This document shows positions 1 through 12,501 of a DNA stretch of 64,000 bases, in pieces (position 1 is the stretch's first letter; the number at the start of each line of letters is the position of its first letter). The notes beneath the pieces were generated by a model, which had not been told where the DNA came from, ran no database searches, and saw only the letters and a program-made list of their open reading frames with translations. The DNA comes from Micrococcus terreus (lineage in GTDB: Bacteria > Actinomycetota > Actinomycetes > Actinomycetales > Micrococcaceae). The translations under genes were made by a program, and so were the position numbers. Location of the stretch: the NCBI RefSeq assembly GCF_900116905.1, contig NZ_FPCG01000001.1, positions 124,001 through 188,000 of the forward strand, given 5' to 3'.

Positions 1-575
<575 letters not shown>

Positions 576-634
576 TCCCGCTCCCCGCCCCCCAGACGTC
601 ATCCATCTTCACAACATCAGGAGTTCAACGGACC

Positions 635-4528
<3,894 letters not shown>

Positions 4529-4558
4529 TCACCTCGGCTGAGCGCTGAGACAGACGAC

Positions 4559-4590
4559 GACACCCTCTGAGTTTCGACTCGGGGGGTGTC
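4559..4590 (+). terminator. TTCG-loop terminator after rpoC
   Basis: A 14-bp stem with two G-U pairs closes on a TTCG tetraloop 30 bases after the rpoC stop. There is no T-tract behind it, as in the I-shaped intrinsic terminators of high-GC actinobacteria. It separates rpoBC from the accessory flippase gene. Confidence 0.8.
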
Positions 4591-4671
4591 GCCGTGTGTC
4601 AGGACGGATCCGTGATGGGATGTGCGGACAGAGGATGCATGTCGGCCGAGGCATGCTGGAAGGACGACGAG

Positions 4672-6219
4672 GTGGCTGGACAGAATCGGTGGAGCATCTC
4701 CCGGGCAGCGGTGGTGATCACGGCACTCACCGCGATATCGACGCTGCTGGGATTCGTTCGGGACGTCGTCATCGCGAGCGTGTTCGGTGCCGGCCCAGAG
4801 TTGGATGCCTTCCTGGTGGCCCAGGGCCTGATGACGTTGCTCCTGGGTCTGATCGCCACGGCCGTCGCGAAGTCGGTCACCCCGACTGTGGCTCGAGAGG
4901 TTGCGGAGGAGCGCACGGACCCTGGACGATGTGTCGGGCACCGCAGCTTCGACACGGCGTTGACCGTGACCCTGGTCGTCCTCGGGGTGAGTGCGATGCT
5001 CCTCGGCCTGTTGGCAGGTCCGGTCACCTCAGTGATCGCACCGGGTTTCTCGGATGACCAGGCACAGCTGACCGCCGGGCTCACTCGGGTGATGCTGGTG
5101 GCGACCGTGCTGATCGCCGGCACCAACCTCATCGCAGCGCTGGTCCAGGCGCATGGACGATTCGTCTGGTCGGCACTGGAGGGCGTCCCGTTCAATCTTG
5201 CGATGATCACGGCAGCCGCGCTCTTCGGTCCGGACCATGGAGTGAAGGCGCTGGCCGTGGGCTTCGTGGTCGGCTCCGCACTCCGTCTGCTGATGCAGCT
5301 TCCCCCGGTCCGACGACTCAGGATCGGTCTGCGGGCCCGCCTGGATCTCCGGGACCAGGGGTTCCAGGAGATCGCTCGTCTGGTGCCGGCGATGCTGGTC
5401 GGGACGGCCATCGTCAACGTCAACACGATGGTCGACCGCGCTGTGGGTTCCACGGTGGGGGACGGGGCGATCACGGCCTTGTCCTTCGGCTGGCGGTTGA
5501 TCCATCTCCCAGAGACGCTCATCATCACCGCGCTGCTGGTTCCTCTCTACCCGGCCTTGGGGGCCGCCGTCCGAGCCCAGGATGAGCTCCGCCGTCTGGT
5601 GGGCCGAGGACTGGACGTCTCACTCACGGTGCTCACGCCCGTGGCGATCGTGCTGGCGGTGACGGCAGTGCCTCTGGTCACTCTGGTCTTCGGCCGGGGT
5701 GCATTCGACGGGCATGCCGTCATGCTGACAGCCACCGCCCTCGCCTGGTACGCACCGGGACTGGTGGCCTTGGGCTGCCGGGCCATCGTGGTGAAGGCCT
5801 CATACTCGATCGGGGATCCGAGTGCGCCGATGGTCGTGGCTGTCGTGGCCATGGTCGTCAACGTGGTCGGTGACATCGTCTTGGCACCGATCATGGGGGT
5901 GGCGGGGATCGCCTTGGCGACCACAGCATCTCTGGTACTGGCCGCAGTCGTGAATCTGATGCTGCTGCACCGTCGCCACCAGGCGGTCGACATCCGGGCG
6001 GTCGGGGGACTGGTGTCCCGCACTGCGGCCCTGGCACTGGTCTCGGGGACGGCCGGGGTCCTCCTGGCGGCATGGACACAGGGGATGGCTCCGGCGGCAG
6101 CCATCCTTCTGACGGCCGGTGTGGTGTCCGTCGTCTTCTATGGGGGAGTGATCCTCCTGCGGGGACCGGAACGAGCCGTCCTGAGCGACGTCTGGCGCAT
6201 AGCACGTCGTCGACGTTGA
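4672..6219 (+). CDS. MurJ/MviN-like lipid-linked precursor flippase
   Basis: Polytopic membrane protein of 515 residues with about 14 hydrophobic segments. The N-terminus (TAISTLLGFVRDVVIASVFG) carries the GFxRDxxxAxxFG signature of the MurJ branch of MOP-superfamily flippases, which move undecaprenyl-linked precursors across the membrane. I chose GTG 4672 because AAGGA sits seven bases upstream; in-frame starts at 4594, 4615 and 4639 lack this and would add a Cys-rich, non-membrane leader. It lacks the long cytoplasmic extension of the main actinobacterial MviN, so it is probably an accessory paralogue for another lipid-linked substrate. Codon choice (ATA, CGA, TTG) is looser than in the flanking core genes. 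It converges with the ATP-grasp gene, 11 bases apart. Confidence 0.8.
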   Translation: MAGQNRWSISRAAVVITALTAISTLLGFVRDVVIASVFGAGPELDAFLVAQGLMTLLLGLIATAVAKSVTPTVAREVAEERTDPGRCVGHRSFDTALTVTLVVLGVSAMLLGLLAGPVTSVIAPGFSDDQAQLTAGLTRVMLVATVLIAGTNLIAALVQAHGRFVWSALEGVPFNLAMITAAALFGPDHGVKALAVGFVVGSALRLLMQLPPVRRLRIGLRARLDLRDQGFQEIARLVPAMLVGTAIVNVNTMVDRAVGSTVGDGAITALSFGWRLIHLPETLIITALLVPLYPALGAAVRAQDELRRLVGRGLDVSLTVLTPVAIVLAVTAVPLVTLVFGRGAFDGHAVMLTATALAWYAPGLVALGCRAIVVKASYSIGDPSAPMVVAVVAMVVNVVGDIVLAPIMGVAGIALATTASLVLAAVVNLMLLHRRHQAVDIRAVGGLVSRTAALALVSGTAGVLLAAWTQGMAPAAAILLTAGVVSVVFYGGVILLRGPERAVLSDVWRIARRRR

Positions 6220-6230
6220 GCTCAGGGTGA

Positions 6231-7418
6231 TCAGCGGATCCCTGGCCGGAGGCGTTCTCCGACCAGCCGCAAGGTCGGGCCCAGGTCAGTCCAGTCCCAG
6301 ACGCTGTGCCGTGCGGTCGCGGCCCAGCGCACCGTGTCCGCGGCGTCGCGCAGCAGCCCGCCGCGGCGCTCGACCCAGGCGCGACGGAGATCGGCCGCTG
6401 CCCACGAGTACCGATGTCCTGAACGTCCGTCCGCGAGGGTTTCGCTGGAGTGGCCCAGCGTGCGTTGTGCCCAGGAATGGGCGATCCCCGGACGAGCGGT
6501 CTCAGCCAGCGCCATCGATCCATAGAATCGCCCGTTGAGGTCGATCAGGTGTGCCGTGCCGCTGGCATCCTGGAGGAACTGAAGCTCGACCAGACCCTCC
6601 CACCCCAGGCGCTCAAGCAGTCGCTCTGCGCGAGCGGCGAGCTGGTCGTCGACGGGGACTGTCTCGGCACGTGCTGACACTCCGGTGGGGGTAGGCCAGA
6701 TCCTAGGGCTGACCTGCTGGACACGGCCGTCCAGTCGACCGTCGTAGAAGAGTCCGATCAGAGCCATCAGCCGACCGTCCACGGGGGCCTGGAGGATGGG
6801 TTCGATGCCGTGGGACCGGAGGTGCTCCATGCGTTCCTGAGCGCTCCGGGTGTCCGGGAACCTCCGGGCTTCGATGCGCAGTGGGTGACTCTGGCCCGGT
6901 TGCCAGTGCGAGCGTGACTTCACCACGACCGGCCCGTCCCACGACGCGATGACGTCCGCTGTGGCCGGCTCGGTCCGGGGCACATCGAGCCCGACGGCCG
7001 ATGCTGCGCGGGAGAGGCTGACCTTGTCCAGGGCGGCCACGACGGCATCCCAGGACGGGTGGGCGATCTGGGCATCGAGGTGATCACGGTACAGGGACAG
7101 GGCGGCCATCCAATCGTCACCGGCACCGAAGACGACGTCGTAGTTGCCTTCGCTCACTGCCGACCTCACACCGTCGATGAAGGCCAGGCCGTCCCCTCGG
7201 GGGCGTTCCACCGCATGGGCCCGGGTGCAGGCCGAGGTCGAGGCGAGCATTCCACGCCCCCCGGGGGTCCCGACGCCTACGGTCCAGCCGGCGCGATGCA
7301 GGGCTCGAACTGCGGCCAAGGATCCGCGGTCACGTCCCGTACTGACGACGAGGACTCGGCCTGTCGGTGTGTCGGGCCGGGGCGAAGAAGACGTCGAGGC
7401 TGCAGGTCCGCTGGTCAT
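6231..7418 (-). CDS. ATP-grasp carboxylate-amine ligase-like enzyme
   Basis: 395 residues. The N-terminal part (VLVVSTGRDRGSLAAVRALHRAG) is a Rossmann-like pre-ATP-grasp fold. VVVKSRSHWQ supplies a nucleotide-binding lysine. The C-terminal block VELQFL..GTAHLIDLNGRFYGS matches the ATP-grasp metal-binding signature, with Asp where Glu is usual. Family members couple ATP hydrolysis to acylphosphate formation and amide bond formation; the substrate cannot be read here. The start is ATG 7418, giving a normal N-terminus; an upstream in-frame ATG at 7514 would overlap the str promoter. Together with the convergent MurJ-like gene it suggests a small envelope-modification module, but that is inference. 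Confidence 0.72.
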   Translation of the reverse strand: MTSGPAASTSSSPRPDTPTGRVLVVSTGRDRGSLAAVRALHRAGWTVGVGTPGGRGMLASTSACTRAHAVERPRGDGLAFIDGVRSAVSEGNYDVVFGAGDDWMAALSLYRDHLDAQIAHPSWDAVVAALDKVSLSRAASAVGLDVPRTEPATADVIASWDGPVVVKSRSHWQPGQSHPLRIEARRFPDTRSAQERMEHLRSHGIEPILQAPVDGRLMALIGLFYDGRLDGRVQQVSPRIWPTPTGVSARAETVPVDDQLAARAERLLERLGWEGLVELQFLQDASGTAHLIDLNGRFYGSMALAETARPGIAHSWAQRTLGHSSETLADGRSGHRYSWAAADLRRAWVERRGGLLRDAADTVRWAATARHSVWDWTDLGPTLRLVGERLRPGIR

Positions 7419-7758
7419 TGCTTCATCGTAGTGACGCGAGATGATGGGTACATGAGAGGCGAGGGCCGTGCAGAGGGCGTGAGGGAGGGACCCGGTTTTC
7501 GGGTGGGGGCACATGCTGTTAGACTCAGATCAATTGTTTTGTGTGTGGCACTAGGGACACGGTCCGGGTTGCGGGGTTCTTGCGCAACGAATGCCACACT
7601 TTAGCACGCCTACGGTCGTTCACGCCGAACCCCCATGGGTGCGAAGAAACGACCACCAGCAGTCCAGTGCGCGGGACAGACCCGTGAACACGTGCAGATC
7701 ATGCCTGAGGGCGGACATCGCGCGGGGCTGAGAACATCACCAACGGAAGAGACCAAGA
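7419..7758 (+). promoter_or_regulatory. Intergenic region: str operon promoter and structured leader
   Basis: 340 bases without a supported gene between the divergent ATP-grasp gene and rpsL. A TAGACT -10-like box at 7520-7525 matches boxes before tuf, rplN and secY; no convincing -35 is seen. Downstream, GTGTGGCA (7543-7550) pairs with TGCCACAC (7592-7599), and inside it GTTGCG (7568-7573) pairs with CGCAAC (7583-7588), a nested leader hairpin. It could set transcript stability or attenuation of the ribosomal operon. The promoter of the ATP-grasp gene must also lie here but I cannot place it. Confidence 0.45.
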
Positions 7759-8133
7759 GTGCCTACGATTCAGCAGCTGGTCCGCAAGGGCCGCTCACCG
7801 AAGGTCGTCAAGACCAAGGCTCCTGCTCTGCAGGGGAACCCCATGCGTCGTGGCGTGTGCACCCGCGTGTACACCACCACCCCGAAGAAGCCGAACTCCG
7901 CTCTGCGCAAGGTCGCCCGTGTCCGCCTGAACGGCGGCATCGAGGTCACCGCGTATATCCCGGGTGAGGGACACAACCTGCAGGAGCACTCGATCGTGCT
8001 CGTGCGCGGCGGTCGTGTGAAGGACCTGCCCGGTGTCCGCTACAAGATCGTGCGCGGCGCACTGGACACCCAGGGTGTCAAGGGCCGCGGCCAGGCCCGC
8101 AGCCGCTACGGCGCGAAGAAGGAGAAGAAGTAA
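7759..8133 (+). CDS. rpsL: 30S ribosomal protein S12
   Basis: S12 sits at the decoding centre, where it monitors codon-anticodon pairing. 124 residues, usual length. The GTG start gives [11 protein letters not shown], the canonical N-terminus, with a GGAAGAG ribosome site upstream. The [18 protein letters not shown] and [14 protein letters not shown] loops are intact and carry wild-type lysines at the streptomycin-resistance positions. Its TAA stop shares a base with the rpsG ATG, so translation is coupled. First gene of the str operon. Confidence 0.99.
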   Translation: MPTIQQLVRKGRSPKVVKTKAPALQGNPMRRGVCTRVYTTTPKKPNSALRKVARVRLNGGIEVTAYIPGEGHNLQEHSIVLVRGGRVKDLPGVRYKIVRGALDTQGVKGRGQARSRYGAKKEKK

Positions 8134-8603
8134 TGCCTCGTAAGGGTCCCGCGCCGAAGCGCCCCCTCGTCGTCGACCCGGTCTACGGGTCACCGCTCGT
8201 CACTCAGCTCATCAACAAGGTGCTGATCGACGGCAAGAAGTCCACCGCAGAGCGCATCGTCTACGGTGCCCTCGAGGGTGCCCGCCAGAAGACCGGTTCG
8301 GATCCGGTGGCCACGCTCAAGAAGGCCATGGACAACGTGAAGCCGGCCCTCGAGGTCCGCTCCCGTCGCGTCGGCGGCGCCACCTACCAGGTCCCCGTCG
8401 AGGTCAAGCCCGGCCGCTCCACCGCCCTGGCCCTCCGCTGGCTGGTGGGCTACTCCAAGGCGCGCCGCGAGAAGACCATGACCGAGCGTCTGATGAACGA
8501 GATCCTGGACGCCTCCAACGGTCTGGGCGCTGCGGTCAAGAAGCGCGAGGACACCCACAAGATGGCCGAGTCCAACAAGGCCTTCGCCCACTACCGCTGG
8601 TGA
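8133..8603 (+). CDS. rpsG: 30S ribosomal protein S7
   Basis: S7 nucleates assembly of the 16S rRNA 3' major domain and contacts E-site tRNA. 156 residues, the standard bacterial length, with the characteristic N-terminus [20 protein letters not shown] and the conserved [11 protein letters not shown] beta-ribbon segment. It overlaps rpsL by one base and is followed by a perfect 12-bp hairpin before fusA. In E. coli S7 is the translational repressor of this operon; whether that holds here cannot be read from the sequence. Confidence 0.99.
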   Translation: MPRKGPAPKRPLVVDPVYGSPLVTQLINKVLIDGKKSTAERIVYGALEGARQKTGSDPVATLKKAMDNVKPALEVRSRRVGGATYQVPVEVKPGRSTALALRWLVGYSKARREKTMTERLMNEILDASNGLGAAVKKREDTHKMAESNKAFAHYRW

Positions 8604-8610
8604 CGCTGAT

Positions 8611-8646
8611 CGTCCGGGGCCGCGCTCGCGCTGCCGGCCCCGGACG
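8611..8646 (+). terminator. Hairpin between rpsG and fusA (attenuator-like)
   Basis: CGTCCGGGGCCG (8611-8622) pairs perfectly with CGGCCCCGGACG (8635-8646) around a 12-base loop, seven bases after the rpsG stop. No T-tract follows. In an otherwise continuous operon this looks like a partial terminator or mRNA-processing barrier. Confidence 0.55.
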
Positions 8647-8743
8647 AGGTCAACCACACCGGTCCTGAACGGACCGACGTCAGGGCTCCGCAAGGGGCCA
8701 CCACCCCTCCAGGACCCACACCACCCAAACCAAGGGAGACACC

Positions 8744-10858
8744 GTGGCACAGGACGTGCTTACCGACCTCAAGAAGGTCCGCAACATCGGCATCATGGCG
8801 CACATCGATGCGGGCAAGACCACCACTACCGAGCGCATCCTGTTCTACACGGGTGTCAACCACAAGCTGGGCGAGACCCACGACGGCGCCTCCACCACTG
8901 ACTGGATGGAGCAGGAGAAGGAACGCGGCATCACCATCACCTCCGCCGCGGTGACCTGCTTCTGGAACAACAACCAGATCAACATCATCGACACCCCGGG
9001 CCACGTGGACTTCACCGTCGAGGTGGAGCGCTCCCTGCGCGTGCTCGACGGCGCTGTCGCCGTGTTCGACGGCAAGGAGGGCGTGGAGCCCCAGTCGGAG
9101 ACCGTGTGGCGTCAGGCGGACAAGTACAACGTCCCCCGCATCTGCTTCGTCAACAAGATGGACAAGCTGGGCGCTGACTTCTACTTCACCGTGGACACCA
9201 TCATCAACCGTCTGGGCGCCAAGCCCCTGGTAATGCAGCTGCCGATCGGTGCCGAGAGCGACTTCATCGGTGTCGTGGACCTGCTGTCCATGAAGGCCTT
9301 CGTCTGGGAGGGCGACGCCAAGGGCGACGTCACCATGGGCGCCAAGTACGAGATCCGCGACATCCCCGCCGATCTGCAGGAGAAGGCTGAGGAGTACCGC
9401 TCCCAGCTGGTCGAGGCCGTGGCCGAGACCTCCGAGGAGCTGATGGAGAAGTACCTCGAGGGCGAGGAGCTCACCGTCGAGGAGATCCAGGCCGGAGTGC
9501 GTCAGCTGACCATCAACGCCGAGGCCTACCCGGTGTTCTGCGGCTCGGCCTTCAAGAACCGCGGTGTGCAGCCGATGCTGGACGCCGTGGTCGCCTACCT
9601 GCCGAACCCGATGGATGCCGGTGAGGTCCACGGCCACGACGTGAACGACGAGGAGAAGGAGCTCACCCGCGAGCCCTCCAAGGACGCTCCGTTCTCGGCC
9701 CTTGCCTTCAAGATCGCCGCTCACCCCTTCTTCGGTCAGCTGACCTTCGTGCGTGCCTACTCCGGCACCCTGAAGCCGGGCGACCAGGTGCTGAACTCCA
9801 CCAAGGGCAAGAAGGAGCGCATCGGCAAGCTGTTCCAGATGCACGCCAACAAGGAGAACCCGGTCGAGGAGGTCGTGGCAGGGCACATCTACGCCGTGAT
9901 CGGCCTGAAGGACACCACCACCGGTGACACCCTGTGCTCCATCGCAGACCCGATCATCCTGGAGTCCATGTCCTTCCCGGACCCGGTGATCTCCGTGGCG
10001 ATCGAGCCGAACTCCAAGAACGACCAGGAGAAGCTCTCCACCGCCATCCAGAAGCTCTCCGCTGAGGACCCCACGTTCACCGTGAACCTCAATGAGGAGA
10101 CCGGTCAGACCGAGATCGGCGGCATGGGGGAGCTGCACCTGGACATCCTGGTGGACCGCATGCGCCGCGAGTTCAAGGTCGAGGCCAACGTGGGCAAGCC
10201 CCAGGTCGCCTACCGCGAGACCATCAAGAAGGCTGTGGAGAAGGTCGACTTCACCCACAAGAAGCAGACCGGCGGTTCCGGCCAGTTCGCCAAGGTGCAG
10301 ATGAACTTCGAGCCCCTGGACACGGCCGAGGGCGAGACCTACGAGTTCGTCAACGCCGTCACCGGTGGCCGCATCCCGCGCGAGTACATCCCCTCGGTGG
10401 ACGCCGGCATCCAGGACGCCATGCAGTTCGGCATCCTGGCCGGCTACCCGATGGTGGGCGTGAAGGCCACCCTCGTGGACGGCGCCTACCACGATGTCGA
10501 CTCCTCTGAGATGGCGTTCAAGATCGCCGGCTCTCAGGTCTTCAAGGAGGGCGTGCGCAAGGCCAACCCTGTGCTGCTCGAGCCGCTGATGGCCGTCGAG
10601 GTCCGTACTCCGGAGGAGTACATGGGCGAGGTCATCGGTGACCTGAACTCCCGTCGTGGACAGATCCAGTCCATGGAGGACGCCGCCGGCGTCAAGGTCG
10701 TCAAGGCCCTGGTCCCGCTGTCGGAGATGTTCGGCTACATCGGTGACCTGCGCTCCCGCACCCAGGGACGCGCTGTGTACTCGATGACGTTCCACTCGTA
10801 CGCTGAGGTTCCCAAGGCTGTGGCGGACGAGATCATCCAGAAGAACCGCGGAGAGTGA
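8744..10858 (+). CDS. fusA: Elongation factor G
   Basis: Ribosomal translocase GTPase, 704 residues, normal length. The P-loop AHIDAGKTT is near residues 19-27, followed by the G2/G3 segments GITITSA and DTPGHVDF and the G4 motif NKMD. Domains II-V continue uninterrupted to the [16 protein letters not shown]-terminal region. The GTG start has AAGGGAG upstream. It is the third gene of the str operon and has the extreme GC3 codon bias of highly expressed genes. Only one EF-G gene is visible in this window. Confidence 0.99.
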   Translation: MAQDVLTDLKKVRNIGIMAHIDAGKTTTTERILFYTGVNHKLGETHDGASTTDWMEQEKERGITITSAAVTCFWNNNQINIIDTPGHVDFTVEVERSLRVLDGAVAVFDGKEGVEPQSETVWRQADKYNVPRICFVNKMDKLGADFYFTVDTIINRLGAKPLVMQLPIGAESDFIGVVDLLSMKAFVWEGDAKGDVTMGAKYEIRDIPADLQEKAEEYRSQLVEAVAETSEELMEKYLEGEELTVEEIQAGVRQLTINAEAYPVFCGSAFKNRGVQPMLDAVVAYLPNPMDAGEVHGHDVNDEEKELTREPSKDAPFSALAFKIAAHPFFGQLTFVRAYSGTLKPGDQVLNSTKGKKERIGKLFQMHANKENPVEEVVAGHIYAVIGLKDTTTGDTLCSIADPIILESMSFPDPVISVAIEPNSKNDQEKLSTAIQKLSAEDPTFTVNLNEETGQTEIGGMGELHLDILVDRMRREFKVEANVGKPQVAYRETIKKAVEKVDFTHKKQTGGSGQFAKVQMNFEPLDTAEGETYEFVNAVTGGRIPREYIPSVDAGIQDAMQFGILAGYPMVGVKATLVDGAYHDVDSSEMAFKIAGSQVFKEGVRKANPVLLEPLMAVEVRTPEEYMGEVIGDLNSRRGQIQSMEDAAGVKVVKALVPLSEMFGYIGDLRSRTQGRAVYSMTFHSYAEVPKAVADEIIQKNRGE

Positions 10859-10859
10859 T

Positions 10860-10949
10860 CTGCCGCCCACGCGGCAGCTGATCTCGAAGCACAACAGACA
10901 TGTCCGTCACGGGTGGCACTGCACCACGTGGTGCCACCCGGAACGGACA
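10860..10949 (+). terminator. Tandem hairpins between fusA and tuf
   Basis: Two hairpins follow fusA at once: CTGCCGC/GCGGCAG (10860-10877, loop ccac) and a larger one at 10901-10949, in which TGTCCGT pairs with ACGGACA and, inside it, GGGTGGCAC pairs with GTGCCACCC. They probably end or attenuate the fusA transcript, which fits a separate tuf promoter downstream. Confidence 0.6.
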
Positions 10950-11089
10950 CGGTGGACCGGCCGCATCCCGGAGGTCGATCCACCTGCAGGACGGAAGGTC
11001 TGGTCCGCCCCTTCAGGCGGCCCGGCTGGCCTGAACCAGGACCGGTCCTGACCGAATCCGGGGATTTCATCAACAGCACATCTGACCAG

Positions 11090-11095
11090 TAGACT
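11090..11095 (+). promoter_or_regulatory. Putative tuf promoter -10 box
   Basis: TAGACT lies 69 bases before tuf, with TTCATC eighteen bases upstream as a weak -35. The same hexamer precedes rpsL, rplN and secY. It would give tuf its own promoter beyond the fusA-tuf hairpins, in line with the higher demand for EF-Tu. Confidence 0.5.
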
Positions 11096-11164
11096 TTCCC
11101 AAGTTGTCAGCACGCCACCCGCGGCTGAGAAGTCTTCTGAGATGAACAGTTCTAGGAGGAACCT

Positions 11165-12355
11165 GTGTCGAAGGCAAAGTTCGAGCGGTCCAAGCCGCAC
11201 GTCAACGTCGGTACCATCGGCCACGTCGACCACGGCAAGACCACGCTGACCGCCGCTATCTCGAAGGTCCTGTACGACAAGTACCCGGACCTGAACGAGC
11301 AGCGCGACTTCGCGACCATTGACTCTGCTCCTGAGGAGCGTCAGCGCGGCATCACCATCAACATCTCCCACGTGGAGTACCAGACCGAGAAGCGTCACTA
11401 CGCACACGTGGACGCCCCCGGTCACGCTGACTACATCAAGAACATGATCACCGGTGCGGCCCAGATGGACGGCGCCATCCTCGTGGTCGCCGCCACCGAC
11501 GGCCCCATGGCCCAGACCCGCGAGCACGTGCTCCTGGCCCGCCAGGTCGGCGTGCCGGCACTGCTGGTGGCCCTGAACAAGTCGGACATGGTCGAGGACG
11601 AGGAGCTCCTGGAGCTCGTCGAGATGGAGGTCCGCGAGCTGCTGTCCTCCCAGGAGTTCGACGGTGACGAGGCTCCGGTCATCCGCACCTCGGGCCTGAA
11701 GGCTCTCGAGGGCGACGCCCAGTGGGTCAAGTCCGTCGAGGACCTGATGGACGCTGTGGACTCCTACATCCCGGATCCGGTCCGCGACAAGGACAAGCCG
11801 TTCCTGATGCCGATCGAGGACGTCTTCACCATCACCGGCCGCGGCACCGTGGTCACCGGTCGTGCCGAGCGTGGCACCCTGGCGATCAACTCCGAGGTCG
11901 AGATCGTGGGCATCCGCCCCGTGCAGAAGACCACCGTCACCGGCATCGAGATGTTCCACAAGCAGCTCGACGAGGCATGGGCCGGCGAGAACTGTGGCCT
12001 GCTGCTGCGCGGTCTGAAGCGTGACGACGTCGAGCGCGGCCAGGTCGTCGTGGCCCCGGGCTCGATCACCCCGCACACCGACTTCGAGGCGAACGTCTAC
12101 ATCCTGTCCAAGGACGAGGGTGGCCGTCACAACCCGTTCTACTCGAACTACCGTCCGCAGTTCTACTTCCGCACCACCGACGTCACCGGCGTCATCACGC
12201 TGCCCGAGGGCACCGAGATGGTCATGCCCGGCGACACCACCGAGATGACGGTCGAGCTGATCCAGCCGATCGCCATGGAGGAGGGCCTCGGCTTCGCCAT
12301 CCGTGAGGGTGGCCGCACCGTGGGCTCCGGCCGCGTCACCAAGATCACCAAGTGA
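11165..12355 (+). CDS. tuf: Elongation factor Tu
   Basis: Delivers aminoacyl-tRNA to the ribosomal A site. 396 residues, full length. The P-loop GHVDHGKT is at residues 19-26, followed by DAPGHADY and NKSD. Domains II and III are complete, ending in the typical [20 protein letters not shown]. The GTG start has a near-perfect AGGAGG ribosome site. Flanked by its own promoter-like box and a strong terminator, so it is probably transcribed both with and independently of the str operon. The sequence resembles Micrococcaceae EF-Tu. Confidence 0.99.
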   Translation: MSKAKFERSKPHVNVGTIGHVDHGKTTLTAAISKVLYDKYPDLNEQRDFATIDSAPEERQRGITINISHVEYQTEKRHYAHVDAPGHADYIKNMITGAAQMDGAILVVAATDGPMAQTREHVLLARQVGVPALLVALNKSDMVEDEELLELVEMEVRELLSSQEFDGDEAPVIRTSGLKALEGDAQWVKSVEDLMDAVDSYIPDPVRDKDKPFLMPIEDVFTITGRGTVVTGRAERGTLAINSEVEIVGIRPVQKTTVTGIEMFHKQLDEAWAGENCGLLLRGLKRDDVERGQVVVAPGSITPHTDFEANVYILSKDEGGRHNPFYSNYRPQFYFRTTDVTGVITLPEGTEMVMPGDTTEMTVELIQPIAMEEGLGFAIREGGRTVGSGRVTKITK

Positions 12356-12381
12356 TCTGACGGCGGTCTGACACCGTCATA

Positions 12382-12419
12382 GACAGGACCCCCGCAGCTT
12401 CGGCTGCGGGGGTCCTGTC
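12382..12419 (+). terminator. tuf terminator
   Basis: A perfect 17-bp GC-rich stem closed by a TTCG tetraloop, 26 bases after the tuf stop. There is no T-run behind it; the form matches the rpoC and rplO terminators. Confidence 0.88.
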
Positions 12420-12501
12420 GTCTGTGGACAACTCCTGGGCCCTGTCCCCTCACCAGTAGGCTGGGGGAGCGGACCGGCCCTGGTCGGCGGAGGGGGAGTC
12501 C

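Noticed and set aside
7759-8133. Possible streptomycin-resistance changes in rpsL
   Set aside because: The lysines of the KPNSALRK and RVKDLPG loops are wild type.
8591-10894. 767-residue open frame antisense to fusA
   Set aside because: A shadow caused by strong codon bias of fusA; no ribosome site or recognisable motif.
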